This document shows positions 1 through 9,285 of a stretch of 39,256 nt of DNA, piece by piece; position 1 is the first letter of the stretch, and the number at the start of each line of letters is the position of its first letter. The notes under the pieces were generated by a model. It saw only the letters and a list, made by a program, of their open reading frames with translations, was not told the DNA's origin and made no database searches. Source of the DNA: Acidobacteriales bacterium 13_1_40CM_3_55_5 (GTDB lineage: Bacteria > Acidobacteriota > Terriglobia > Terriglobales > Acidobacteriaceae); contig MNGW01000103.1 in NCBI GenBank assembly GCA_001918935.1, positions 1-39,256 of the forward strand, given 5' to 3'. A program made the translations under genes and the position numbers.

Positions 1-1
1 C

Positions 2-1087
2 ACTGGATTGAAAGCCATCGATAGCATGATTCCTATCGGCCGCGGACAGCGCGAACTCATCATTGGCGATCGTCAGACGGGGAAGACGGCGGTGGCGCTG
101 GACACCATCATCAACAACAAAGGTAATAACCTGATCTGCATTTACAACGCTGTCGGGCAGAAGAGGTCATCCATTGCACAGGTGGTAAAGATTCTGAGCG
201 ATGCCGGCGCCATGGATTACACCATCGTAGTCGCCGCGTCCGCCTCAGAGCCCGCGCCTATGCAGTACATTTCGCCTTACGCGGCGTGTGCCATGGGAGA
301 GCACTTCCGCGATACCAAGCGGCATGCCTTGGTGATTTATGACGATCTGTCAAAGCACGCGGCGTCTTATCGCGAAATTTCGCTGTTGTTGCGGCGGCCA
401 CCGGGGCGGGAAGCCTATCCGGGAGACGTTTTCTATCTGCACTCCCGATTGCTGGAACGCGCAGCTAAGCTGAGCGATAAGAATGGTGGCGGTTCGCTCA
501 CCGCACTACCGATTATTGAAACTCAGGCAGGTGACGTTTCAGCATACATTCCAACCAACGTTATTTCGATTACCGACGGTCAGATATTCCTCGAGACCGA
601 CTTGTTCAACAGCGGCGTACGGCCCGCGGTGAACGTCGGAATCTCGGTAAGCCGAGTGGGGGGTAGCGCACAGATTAAAGCCATGCGGCAGGTTGCCGGA
701 AGTTTGAAGCTGGAGTTGGCGCAATACCGGGAATTGGCCGCGTTCGCCCAGTTCGGCAGCGATCTCGACAAAGCAACCCAGGCGCAACTCAATCGGGGAC
801 AGCGGCTGGTGGAAATTTTGAAGCAAGACCAGTTTTCACCGCTTCCTTTCTCCAAGCAGATTCTGATCATCTTTGCCGGTACTAGCGGATTTCTCGATGA
901 TCTCCCGGTGGAGCAAGTGCGACCGTTCGAAGCTGAACTGTACAAATTCGTTGACGCCACCAACGCCGGCCTGCTGCGAACCATCATGGAGAAGAAGATT
1001 CTCGACGACAATCTGAAAGCAGAGATGAGCAGAGTCATCAAGGAAGCGAAGGAGACGTTTGTAGCGGAGCAGGCGGCAGTGAAGTAG
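2..1087 (+). CDS. atpA: F0F1 ATP synthase subunit alpha (5' end outside window)
   Basis: The regulatory/nucleotide-binding alpha subunit of the F1 head, which alternates with beta in the cytoplasmic hexamer that makes ATP. The visible part begins inside the family sequence at [19 protein letters not shown], followed at once by the P-loop GDRQTGKT. Further family blocks are [44 protein letters not shown] and [10 protein letters not shown]. About 361 residues are present, so roughly the first 145-150 residues of a normal 500-residue subunit lie before the window. The reading frame is open from base 2 with no real start codon visible. It is followed by atpG, atpD and atpC on the same strand, the usual atp operon order. 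Identification is certain; only the N-terminus is missing. Confidence 0.97.
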   Translation, partial: TGLKAIDSMIPIGRGQRELIIGDRQTGKTAVALDTIINNKGNNLICIYNAVGQKRSSIAQVVKILSDAGAMDYTIVVAASASEPAPMQYISPYAACAMGEHFRDTKRHALVIYDDLSKHAASYREISLLLRRPPGREAYPGDVFYLHSRLLERAAKLSDKNGGGSLTALPIIETQAGDVSAYIPTNVISITDGQIFLETDLFNSGVRPAVNVGISVSRVGGSAQIKAMRQVAGSLKLELAQYRELAAFAQFGSDLDKATQAQLNRGQRLVEILKQDQFSPLPFSKQILIIFAGTSGFLDDLPVEQVRPFEAELYKFVDATNAGLLRTIMEKKILDDNLKAEMSRVIKEAKETFVAEQAAVK

Positions 1088-1206
1088 CAGTCAGCATTCA
1101 GCACTCAGCCACGATAGGTTGTTGCTGAGGCTGTAAGAACCTTTGAAAGTTCGGTGGCTTCTGCCGACACCTGTACGAGCCGATAATGGCTGAGTGCTGA
1201 GTGCTT
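1088..1206. repeat. Word-repeat hairpin between atpA and atpG
   Basis: The atpA-atpG gap consists largely of short repeated words. A left arm near 1093-1110 (agcattcagcactcagcc) is almost perfectly complementary to a right arm near 1188-1206 (ggctgagtgctgagtgctt), about 17 of 18 pairs, enclosing about 77 bases. The loop side carries cagccacgatagg (1106-1118) followed by ttgctga. The same 13-base core recurs in the atpG-atpD gap at 2304-2316. The block lies inside the operon and should be transcribed as a long stem-loop just before the atpG start. No ribosome-binding site is evident between it and atpG. Function unknown; it may be a dispersed intergenic element. Confidence 0.75.
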
Positions 1207-1214
1207 GTGTATAC

Positions 1215-2273
1215 ATGCCCAACATACTTGACATCCGTCGTCGGATCCGCAGCGTAACCAACACGCGGCAGATCACCAAGGCCATGAAAATGGTCTCGGC
1301 GGCGAAGTTGCGTCGCGCGCAGGAGCGGGCGCTGGCGGCGCGTCCGTATGCGCAGATGTTGGTGAACGTGTTGAAGTCGCTGGTGTCGCGCGTAGAAATC
1401 TACGATCCGGTGACGGGTGAGCCACGTCATCCTTTGTTGGCTCAGCGTCCAGAAAACGATGTTCTGCTTATTGTGGTAACCGGGGATAAAGGTTTAGCGG
1501 GTGCGTTCAACACGAATATCTTGAAAGCGGCCTTGCGTTTCCTCCAGACAAAAGAGGGCAAGAATATTGAAATTGAGACCATCGGACGCAAAGGGCGTGA
1601 TTTTTTGCGCCGTCGATATCCGACGTCTGAGCCTGAGAAATCTGGGCCTGAGAAATCCGAGTCACAGGAGAGGCCGGCGATTGCGATCGTCGGCGAGCAA
1701 GTTGGCGTTCTGAATAAAGTTGATTACGCCATGGCATCCGAGTTGGCGGGACGTGTGATTGATCGCTACAGCAACGGCGAGATCGATTCCGTTTATCTTT
1801 TGTACAACGAGTTCAAGTCGATGATCGCGCAGCGTTTGATCGTGGAGCAAGTTTTGCCCATTGAACAGATTGGAGAAGCGGCGGTCCGACAGGCTGAGGA
1901 AATGGGTCTGAAGGAAAAGAAACAGGCTCTGGAAGCCGCCAGAGAGGCCGGTGTCGGTATCCGGCCGGCAGATACGCGTGAAATAGATGCTGCCGCCGCC
2001 AAATTCGCTACCGCGCCCGTGGATTACATTTACGAGCAGCCGCCAGAGGAGTTGTTCCGCTCGCTGCTGCCGAAATATGTTGGAATCCAGATTTTTCGGG
2101 CGCTGCAAGAATCCGTGGCGGCAGAGCACGCAGCACGCATGACTGCCATGGATGCAGCTACTAATAATGCTACCGACATGATCGACTCGCTTACCTTGGC
2201 CATGAACCGGGCTCGGCAGGCGAAGATCACGAAGGAAATTATTGAAATTGTCAGTGGGGCAGCGGCACAGTAA
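1215..2273 (+). CDS. atpG: F0F1 ATP synthase subunit gamma, extended form
   Basis: The central rotor stalk of F1, which couples proton flow in F0 to catalysis. The start at 1215 gives MPNILDIRRRIRSVTNTRQI, the normal N-terminus; an upstream in-frame ATG at 1194 lies inside the repeat and adds seven unrelated residues. The N-terminal helix (KAMKMVSAAKLRRAQ, residues 23-37), the VVTGDKGLAGAFNT block (87-100) and the C-terminal helix (ATNNATDMIDSLTLAMNRAR, 315-334) are all intact. At 352 residues it is about 60 longer than the usual 285-295. The excess sits in a charged stretch near 137-153 (SEPEKSGPEKSESQERP) and a Glu/Lys/Ala-rich stretch near 221-262. Both fall in the outer globular part rather than the rotor coiled coil. 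Identification is certain; the role of the insertions is unknown. Confidence 0.96.
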   Translation: MPNILDIRRRIRSVTNTRQITKAMKMVSAAKLRRAQERALAARPYAQMLVNVLKSLVSRVEIYDPVTGEPRHPLLAQRPENDVLLIVVTGDKGLAGAFNTNILKAALRFLQTKEGKNIEIETIGRKGRDFLRRRYPTSEPEKSGPEKSESQERPAIAIVGEQVGVLNKVDYAMASELAGRVIDRYSNGEIDSVYLLYNEFKSMIAQRLIVEQVLPIEQIGEAAVRQAEEMGLKEKKQALEAAREAGVGIRPADTREIDAAAAKFATAPVDYIYEQPPEELFRSLLPKYVGIQIFRALQESVAAEHAARMTAMDAATNNATDMIDSLTLAMNRARQAKITKEIIEIVSGAAAQ

Positions 2274-2385
2274 AGCAGCAATCAGCATTTAGCAATCAGC
2301 ATTCAGCCACGATAGGACCTTGCTGACCTCGGCAAAGAAATTTCAGGACTGAATGCGGAGTGCTGACTGCTGAATGCTAAAGCTA
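2274..2385. repeat. Word-repeat hairpin between atpG and atpD
   Basis: This is a second copy of the element seen between atpA and atpG. The left arm near 2276-2308 is built from the words agcaatcagcat, ttagcaatcagc and attcag; the core cagccacgatagg lies at 2304-2316 and is again followed by ttgctga. The right arm near 2349-2380 (gaatgcggagtgctgactgctgaatgctaa) is complementary to the left arm with a few mismatches. The sequence then runs through an A/T-rich stretch to the atpD start at 2414, with a weak aaagg at 2396-2400. Transcribed within the operon, it would form a long imperfect stem-loop. Confidence 0.75.
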
Positions 2386-2386
2386 G

Positions 2387-3856
<1,470 letters not shown>

Positions 3857-3871
3857 GAACGGCGATGATTC

Positions 3872-4297
3872 ATGGCAGACACTTTTCAACTCGAGATCGT
3901 CACTCCAGAGAAGATGGTGGTGCGGGATGTGGCAGAGGAGATGCAGATTCCGGGTAAGAACGGGTACCTTGGCGTCTTACCGGGACACGCGCCGGTCATC
4001 ACCGAGCTAGCCGTGGGCGAGATCAGCTATCGCAAGGGGAGTGAGACGCATTATCTCGCGGTCGCCTGGGGTTTTGCCGAAGTCCTTCCGGAGAGAGTGG
4101 TTATTCTGGCGGAGACGGCGGAACGTCCTGAAGAAATCGACGTAAAAAGAGCTCAAGAATCAAAACAGCGCGCCGAAGAGCGCTTGAAGAGCGGCAGTAC
4201 CGAGATTGACTTCACGCGAGCTGAAGACGCGTTGCAGCGGGCAGAGAGCCGACTGCAAGTTGCGGCCAAGAAGCAATTCCAAAGCGCGAGGAGCTGA
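3872..4297 (+). CDS. atpC: F0F1 ATP synthase subunit epsilon
   Basis: The epsilon subunit sits on the gamma stalk, couples F1 to the c-ring and inhibits ATP hydrolysis. The 141 residues comprise an N-terminal beta-sandwich (FQLEIVTPEKMVVRDVAEEMQIPG, then NGYLGVLPGHAPVITEL at about 30-46) and a C-terminal charged two-helix region (residues 87-140, rich in Arg, Glu and Ala). It starts 15 bases after the atpD stop with no strong Shine-Dalgarno sequence, which suggests co-translation with atpD. It appears to be the last gene of the operon, because the next genes lie on the opposite strand and a small hairpin follows. Confidence 0.95.
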   Translation: MADTFQLEIVTPEKMVVRDVAEEMQIPGKNGYLGVLPGHAPVITELAVGEISYRKGSETHYLAVAWGFAEVLPERVVILAETAERPEEIDVKRAQESKQRAEERLKSGSTEIDFTRAEDALQRAESRLQVAAKKQFQSARS

Positions 4298-4309
4298 TCG
4301 TTCAATCGC

Positions 4310-4907
4310 TCAAGCGTAGCTCCGCTCACGCTTTGCGGATTTCTGCACCCTGCCAACACACTCCGCCCGGAACAATCTCTCATCCACCCTGTGCAGGCGC
4401 TTGGCCATGCCGGGTAGCAGCAGCTTGTAGTGGTGGATCTCGAACAGATAATTCACGATAAACCAGATGGGCTTCTCTGTGGTCATCCATTGCAGATGGT
4501 CGAAGCGGCGGAGGTTTACAGGGCGCGAAAATGTACGCATGGTTCGCTCGCGCCTGAGATTGAAATACAGATTGAAGTAGCTCGCGGCAGCCCGTGAAGT
4601 TCGATTTGGCGATGGCGCCCCAATGGCCGTTCATCCGGTAAATGGCCATGACGTGATCGGTATCATGTTTGGCTTCGAAATCCAAGAGCAGGGGTGGAAA
4701 ACCGTTCGCTCGCAGCGCAGCCGCGGCGAAAATGGCGCCCTCCAGGCAGTGCGAGGTATTTTCACGCAGAACCAGACGCGGCGACCATGCAGTATCGGCA
4801 AGGTGATAAGGCATGTCGTCGAGAAATCGCTGGATCCCATGAGGATCTTTCAGGCTGCGCAGCTTGCGTAGTTCGGCGGGAGAGAAGCGGTTTGTGGAAT
4901 TTTCCAT
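4310..4907 (-). pseudogene. Broken transglutaminase-like protein gene (frameshift with missing block)
   Basis: Read from 4907 on the minus strand, the sequence encodes MENSTNRFSPAELRKLRSL, then AWSPRLVLRENTSHCLEGAIFAAAALRA, DFEAKHDTDHVMAIYRMNGHWGAIAKSNFTG. The Cys in the SHCLEG context, followed by His-containing DTDHV, resembles the Cys-His core of transglutaminase-like proteins. Right after SNFTG (about 4591) the frame turns into unrelated sequence. A second frame then encodes AASYFNLYFNLRRERTMRTF, followed by SRPVNLRRFDHLQWMTTEKPIWFIVNYL, and stops at 4310. The two parts look like one protein lacking about 13-14 residues at the junction (a loss of about 40 bases that is not a multiple of three). 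The expected missing block is from memory of similar proteins. The gene is probably non-functional, or the junction is an assembly error. Confidence 0.65.
4312..4333 (+). terminator. Hairpin after atpC, possible weak terminator
   Basis: aagcgtagc and gctcacgctt pair with one bulged base around a three-base loop, 15 bases past the atpC stop. Only a short 'ttt' follows, so a Rho-independent terminator is uncertain. The hairpin overlaps the last codons of the broken minus-strand gene that ends here. Confidence 0.35.
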
Positions 4908-4979
4908 CGCTGAGAGAAGTTTAACCGAAAGATTACAGAAAAAAGTCAACCACCACGAAGTATCTCGAAGGGAAGCCGG

Positions 4980-5666
4980 TCATGCAAAGAGCTTTGCCAG
5001 CTCTTGCGGCTTATCCACTACGACATCGGGAGGAGCTTCGCAAAGCGTGTGGGGGGCGAATCCGTAGGTAACCCCGCAGGTCCAGACACCGGCATTGCGG
5101 CCGGTGATGACATCGATGGAAGAATCACCGATCATGAGAGCCTCTTCGGCGCGGGTTCGTGTTTGCTCAAGCAGGGTGCGAGCGCCCAGTGGATCCGGTT
5201 TTTTAGTGGGGAAACTGTTGCCGCCGTACACATGAACAAAATATTTGGCCAGCCCGAGCGCTTCCACGATCGCCCGGGAGGGGTTTACGGGTTTGTTTGA
5301 AAGGACAGCCATCTGGCGGCGGATGCCGTTTGAATTACGGATTGCCGCCAAACTCTCCTCGATACCAGGGTACACGTGAGTGTTGTCCAGTTTGTGAGCG
5401 CGATAATAGGTTAAGAAGAATTCCAGCGCGGTTTTCAGGAAATGTTCATCTTTAGGATCACCCAGAGCTCGGCGAACCAGCATAGGGGCGCCATCTCCCA
5501 CGTAGGAAGCGATCACTTCCCCCGGCAGTTCCGAGCGTTTGAAATGTCGTAGCATGGCATTCACCGAATGGATCAAGTCCAGCCGCGAGTCAATGAGGGT
5601 GCCGTCGAGATCAAAGATAAGAAGCTTGATTGCCCGAGTATCGAATTGACCATGGAACTTGATCAT
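4980..5666 (-). CDS. HAD-superfamily hydrolase, phosphoglycolate phosphatase-like
   Basis: A predicted cytoplasmic phosphatase of HAD subfamily I. Motif I is LLIFDLDGTLID (nucleophile Asp19, acid/base Asp21). Motif II is VLSNKP (Ser123), motif III is the lysine in TKKPDP (about 156), and motif IV is MIGDSSIDV (Asp181 and Asp185). A helical cap domain lies between motifs I and II (residues 25-100), as in Gph/PpaX-type enzymes that remove phosphate from 2-phosphoglycolate or related small substrates. The 228-residue length is normal. The start at 5666 is the only good ATG before motif I; no clear ribosome-binding site is seen. The exact substrate cannot be read from sequence, so no gene symbol is given. 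Confidence 0.88.
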   Translation of the reverse strand: MIKFHGQFDTRAIKLLIFDLDGTLIDSRLDLIHSVNAMLRHFKRSELPGEVIASYVGDGAPMLVRRALGDPKDEHFLKTALEFFLTYYRAHKLDNTHVYPGIEESLAAIRNSNGIRRQMAVLSNKPVNPSRAIVEALGLAKYFVHVYGGNSFPTKKPDPLGARTLLEQTRTRAEEALMIGDSSIDVITGRNAGVWTCGVTYGFAPHTLCEAPPDVVVDKPQELAKLFA

Positions 5667-5689
5667 GTGGAAATATCAGGATAAATGAT

Positions 5690-5830
5690 GAAAGCAGCGT
5701 TCAGCACTCTGCAATCGGCATTCAGTCCGCTCTCACCGCTTTGCGGGTACTGATGCTCAGTCGAGGTGCACCCTACCAGTAACCTTTAGATTCTGAGGCT
5801 GATTGCTGATTGCTGAATGCTGATTGCTGT
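5690..5830. repeat. Word-repeat region upstream of the E1 dehydrogenase gene
   Basis: The divergent gap between the HAD gene and the E1 gene contains the same words as the atp gaps. There is a left set (gcagcgttcagcactctgca, then atcggcattcag) at 5694-5734 and a right set of gctgattgctgattgctgaa type at 5797-5830. The right arm is broadly complementary to the left. The cagccacgatagg core of the atp copies is absent. The middle holds non-repeated sequence that must also carry promoters for both flanking genes, none of which I can place confidently. Confidence 0.6.
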
Positions 5831-5876
5831 CTTTGCTGTATTCCCAACGCCCTTTGAAGATTTACAATGAAAGTGC

Positions 5877-8096
5877 ATGGCGACCACAAAAGCGGATCCC
5901 AAACCGGCTGGGGTGAGCGACAGCGATATTAAGAAGGCGGGTAAGACCTACGAAGGTCTCACCCGCCAGCAATTAGTCGAAGCCTATCGCCTGATGTACA
6001 GCTCGCGGCGTGTGGACGACCGGGAAATCCTGCTTAAACGTCAGCAGAAAATCTATTTCCAGATTTCGGGCGCCGGTCACGAGGCCGTCGGTGTGGCCGC
6101 AGCCTTCGCCATGAAACCTGGATACGATTGGTTTTACGCCTATTATCGCGATCGCGCGCTTTGTCTCGCGCTGGGCGTGACTCCTTATGAAATGTTGTTG
6201 CAGGGTGTGGGTGCGGCGGACGATCCCAGTTCCGGCGGGAGGCAGATGCCCTCCCATTGGAGCTATCCTCGCCTAAACATCGTTACCCAGTCGTCTCCCA
6301 CCGGGACGCAGATTCTGCAAGCTGTAGGTTGCGCGGAAACCCCGCATTATCTGGCTGCTCATCCCGAAGCCGCGAAAAAGACTAGCGGCGACTATCGTCA
6401 GTTCAAGGATGTTGTTTTCCATCCCAATGAGGTCACTTACGTCTCTCTGGGAGACGGCACCACCAGTGAAGGCGAATTTTGGGAGGCCATGAACACCGCT
6501 TCCAATGGCCGCCTGCCTCTGCTTTTCGTGGTTCAGGACAATGGGTACGCGATTTCGGTTCCGGTGGAAGTGCAGACGGCCGGCGGCAATATTTCGCGAC
6601 TGGTAGCCGGATTTCCTAATTTTCATTTTGAAGAAGTCGATGGAACCGATCCGGTAGCGACCTATGCTGCTTTCGTTCGATCGGTGGCTCATTGCCGCGC
6701 GGGAACTGGTCCGGCTTTCATCCACACGCACGTCATCCGTCCCTACTCGCACTCCCTCTCCGATGACGAGCGCCTTTATCGGCCCGACGCCGAACGCCAG
6801 CGCGATGCGGCGCGCGATCCCATTACGCGCATGCAGATGTTTTTAATCCGTGAAGGTATTCTCGACGAAAAAGGAATTAACCGGCTGGAGAAAGAGGTTG
6901 AAGACGATCTCCAAATCGCCGTGGACCGCGCTCTGGCTGCGCCTCCGCCGAAGCCGGAGACAATTACCAATTATGTCTATTCTCCGGACATCGATCCGAC
7001 GTCCTCTGCGTTTGAGACCCAGCCGGCTTTTTCTCAGGCTACGGCGGCCGATGGCAAAAGAGCCGCGCCCAAAACTATGGCCGATCTGATCAATGCCACC
7101 CTGCGTGACGAAATGCGGCGGGATGAGCGCATTGTGATCTTCGGTGAAGACGTTGCTGATTGCAGCCGGGAAGAATACCTACGACAAAAGCTAATCAAGG
7201 GTAAAGGCGGAGTCTTCAAGCTGACCGCGGGACTGCAATGTGATTTCGGTTCCGACCGTGTATTCAACTCGCCACTGGCCGAGGCGAATATCGTGGGCCG
7301 CGCGACTGGCATGGCGACGCGCGGGCTGAAGCCAGTAGTCGAAATCCAGTTCTTCGACTACATCTGGCCGGCGATGATGCAACTGAGAAACGAATTGCCC
7401 CTGATCCGCTGGCGGTCGAACAATGGTTTCTCCGCGCCCTGCGTAATTCGTGTGGCGATTGGTGGATATCTGACCGGTGGAGCTATCTATCATTCTCAAT
7501 GCGGCGAGAGCATCTTTACGCATATCCCGGGACTCCGAGTGGTTTTTCCTTCGAATGCACTGGACGCCGCCGGGTTGTTGCGAACTGCGGTCCGCTGCGA
7601 TGATCCCGTGCTTTTCCTCGAGCACAAACGGCTTTATCGGGAAACCTATGGAAGGTCGCCATATCCCGGGCCGGACTACATGATCCCATTCGGCAAGGCA
7701 AAGATTGTGCAGCCGGGGACGGATTTGTCCGTGATTACCTATGGCGCAGTGGTTCCGCGCGCATTGCAAGCGGCTCAAAAGTTGGAACGCGAACACGGAG
7801 TCAGGGTAGAGCTGATTGACCTGCGCAGCTTGAATCCCTTCGATTGGGAAACGATCGCGGCTTCTGTTCACAAAACCAACCGGGCCCTAGTCGCTTATGA
7901 AGACTCGCTGAGCTGGGGCTACGGCGCGGAGATCGCAGCGCGGATCGCCGATCAATTGTTCCAGCATCTGGACGCTCCCGTGCGGCGCGTGGCCGCCATG
8001 GACACATTCGTTGCCTATCAGCCACGCCTGGAGAATGCCATTCTGCCTCAGGTGGACGATCTATTCCGCGCCATGAAGGAACTGGCCGACTTCTGA
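5877..8096 (+). CDS. 2-oxo-acid dehydrogenase E1, fused alpha and beta subunits
   Basis: A thiamine-diphosphate-dependent decarboxylase component of a pyruvate or branched-chain 2-oxo-acid dehydrogenase complex. It transfers acyl groups to lipoyl-E2 in the cytoplasm. Residues 1-390 are the E1-alpha part: the [32 protein letters not shown] and GGRQMPSHW blocks, and the thiamine-diphosphate motif from GDGTTSEGE (192-200) to the asparagine of DNGYAISVP (about 222). From residue 400 the E1-beta transketolase-like part follows ([56 protein letters not shown]), ending with the C-terminal domain ([32 protein letters not shown]). At 739 residues it equals both usual subunits joined. No E2 or E3 gene lies next to it. 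The true substrate (pyruvate or branched-chain 2-oxo acids) is undecided. Confidence 0.92.
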   Translation: MATTKADPKPAGVSDSDIKKAGKTYEGLTRQQLVEAYRLMYSSRRVDDREILLKRQQKIYFQISGAGHEAVGVAAAFAMKPGYDWFYAYYRDRALCLALGVTPYEMLLQGVGAADDPSSGGRQMPSHWSYPRLNIVTQSSPTGTQILQAVGCAETPHYLAAHPEAAKKTSGDYRQFKDVVFHPNEVTYVSLGDGTTSEGEFWEAMNTASNGRLPLLFVVQDNGYAISVPVEVQTAGGNISRLVAGFPNFHFEEVDGTDPVATYAAFVRSVAHCRAGTGPAFIHTHVIRPYSHSLSDDERLYRPDAERQRDAARDPITRMQMFLIREGILDEKGINRLEKEVEDDLQIAVDRALAAPPPKPETITNYVYSPDIDPTSSAFETQPAFSQATAADGKRAAPKTMADLINATLRDEMRRDERIVIFGEDVADCSREEYLRQKLIKGKGGVFKLTAGLQCDFGSDRVFNSPLAEANIVGRATGMATRGLKPVVEIQFFDYIWPAMMQLRNELPLIRWRSNNGFSAPCVIRVAIGGYLTGGAIYHSQCGESIFTHIPGLRVVFPSNALDAAGLLRTAVRCDDPVLFLEHKRLYRETYGRSPYPGPDYMIPFGKAKIVQPGTDLSVITYGAVVPRALQAAQKLEREHGVRVELIDLRSLNPFDWETIAASVHKTNRALVAYEDSLSWGYGAEIAARIADQLFQHLDAPVRRVAAMDTFVAYQPRLENAILPQVDDLFRAMKELADF

Positions 8097-8120
8097 GTTT
8101 GGGTGGGGCCGGAAATTGAT

Positions 8121-8546
8121 CTACGCTTTCTTTCCTTTCACGCTCCCACCACCGCGCCGGATGCTATCCAGCGCGATCGGGCCAGCGCCCAAAAAGATCA
8201 GTGCGAACGCTATGGCAGCCAACGCAAGCGGGAATTGATATCCGCCATTTCCCAGAAGACCATTTTTCCAATGCACCTTCCAAATGGCCACGCTCATATT
8301 GATTAGAATGGCCAGCGCTGCAATGCGAGTGAACAATCCGACGAGAAGAAGAATCCCACCGAAGAATTCCGCCGCCGCAGAACAATAAGCCAGCCAGCCG
8401 GGCAGTCCGAGATTGCTTACATGATGCACATGCTCGGAAAGTCCACCGGATACTTTTGGATAACCATGGGCAATCATAATGATGCCCAGCACGATTCGTA
8501 GGGCGAGCAGTGCTAAAGGTTGAAGGCGATCTAGAAAGCGCAACAT
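8121..8546 (-). CDS. DoxX-family integral membrane protein
   Basis: A 141-residue protein with about four membrane segments and the DoxX look: LLALRIVLGIIMIAHGYPK near the N-terminus, AAAEFFGGILLLVGLFTRIAAL, then two further hydrophobic helices and a basic tail (RRGGGSVKGKKA). The start at 8546 (MLRFLDRLQPL) is chosen because ggag stands five bases before it; a longer reading adds 48 residues of non-conserved basic sequence. DoxX/YphA-like proteins are inner-membrane proteins, some linked to thiol or redox stress, with no firm reaction. It is convergent with the E1 gene (24-base gap) and seems unrelated to it. Confidence 0.85.
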   Translation of the reverse strand: MLRFLDRLQPLALLALRIVLGIIMIAHGYPKVSGGLSEHVHHVSNLGLPGWLAYCSAAAEFFGGILLLVGLFTRIAALAILINMSVAIWKVHWKNGLLGNGGYQFPLALAAIAFALIFLGAGPIALDSIRRGGGSVKGKKA

Positions 8547-8950
8547 TTTTCTCCGGAATCGATAGCAGATTACCGCAAAGGTGACTTCCAAGAGAAGAAG
8601 TCGGGGCACAATTCGCCGTTTCGTCAAGGAGCTTCCTCTTTTCGGGGTAAAAGGGGTGATTCGCGGGATTTTGTCCGTTCTTTGGTTCATTGAAGCGCTT
8701 GCTTGGGCGTTGAACGTGGTGTTTACCGGGCACTTCGGCGATAGTGATGTTTCCTGCCGGTCTAATACCTTCGTGCCGTTCTTAGTACTTTGGTTATGTT
8801 TCGCGCGCCATCTCGAACCCTCTGTATAAACACCTCTTTATAATGTATGCCTATTAGTATGCACCACAACATATAGCATCAAACTGCAACTTGCCTTCAA
8901 CCCGTTTCCAGAAAACCGGCATAAAACACGGTAAAACCCGAAGATATGCC

Positions 8951-8981
8951 TTGACCGTGGCTATTTCCCGATTGATATATG
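8951..8981 (+). promoter_or_regulatory. Candidate promoter for the HTH remnant-pilMNOPQ operon
   Basis: TTGACC at 8951-8956 resembles a -35 box. TATATG at 8976-8981 resembles a -10 box with a slightly long 19-base spacer. It lies about 120 bases before the HTH remnant and 305 before pilM. A competing -10 (TATAAT, 8839-8844) lies upstream but lacks a good -35. Weak evidence from consensus matching only. Confidence 0.3.
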
Positions 8982-9017
8982 CTCAGCACACCTGAATTCA
9001 CTTGAACGCAACTTGGT

Positions 9018-9076
9018 GCGAGGAGTTTTCTCGCCGGTTCGCCCCGTAGGCCGGAAATAGCGGTTGCGACGGGGGC
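9018..9076 (+). promoter_or_regulatory. Structured leader before the pil operon
   Basis: Two successive stem-loops fit the leader. gcgag (9018-9022) pairs with ctcgc (9030-9034). gccccgt (9041-9047) pairs with acgggggc (9069-9076), with one bulge, around a 21-base loop. No run of T follows, so they do not look like terminators. The bases do not match the c-di-GMP-I (GEMM) consensus as I know it. They may simply be a stable leader, or an unrecognised RNA switch. Confidence 0.3.
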
Positions 9077-9102
9077 TTGATTCTGTGCAGAGGCTCTGAA
9101 CT

Positions 9103-9275
9103 ATGGCCGACTCGCGAGAAGTCATGAACATTCGCCAGGCTTCGCAGTACCTGGGAGTGAGTCGCGCTTCAAAAAATCGAAGCTGGACCAGTGGATGGAA
9201 GAGAAGTCAAGCCAGATGGAAGCGAAAAGCAAGAAAAAACCCAAGGCGGCTGCCAAAGCTGCCGGGCAATTGTAA
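9103..9275 (+). pseudogene. Remnant of a helix-turn-helix (excisionase-like) protein gene
   Basis: From 9103 the frame reads MADSREVMNIRQASQYLGVS, the first helices of a MerR/excisionase-type winged HTH domain. After LGVS (about 9162) the family sequence continues only in another frame, from 9165: RFKKSKLDQWMEEKSSQMEA, a Lys/Ala-rich tail and a stop at 9273-9275. Such domains normally have about 22 residues between LGVS and RFKK (the recognition helix and wing), so about 64 bases appear lost and the frame is broken. The intact first frame runs on into pilM without a stop and would otherwise fuse an unrelated basic stretch to PilM. agagg at 9089-9093 could be the ribosome-binding site. Probably decayed, unless the junction is an assembly error. 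Confidence 0.7.
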
Positions 9276-9285
9276 AGGCGGGCAC

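Larger units (their letters stand above)
8547..9102. other. Long non-coding region between doxX-like gene and pil operon
   Basis: No convincing gene is seen. A plus-strand open frame at 8581-8829 is judged spurious: no family resemblance, no ribosome-binding site, and it runs antisense through the leader of the DoxX-like gene. An A/T-rich island at about 8820-8985 contains a perfect TATAAT (8839-8844) and a TTGACC/TATATG pair, so promoters for the pil operon probably lie here. The last 90 bases before 9103 can fold into two hairpins (separate entry). Confidence 0.6.

Noticed and set aside
8581-8829. An 82-residue plus-strand frame in the leader of the DoxX-like gene
   Set aside because: No ribosome-binding site, no family resemblance, antisense to the upstream region of the DoxX-like gene; most likely chance.
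9018-9076. c-di-GMP (GEMM) riboswitch before the pil operon
   Set aside because: The conserved GEMM core bases are not present; only generic hairpins are visible.
9103-9285. N-terminal extension of PilM by 61 residues
   Set aside because: The extension is the broken HTH gene read through; the PilM family N-terminus starts cleanly at 9286 with its own ribosome-binding site.
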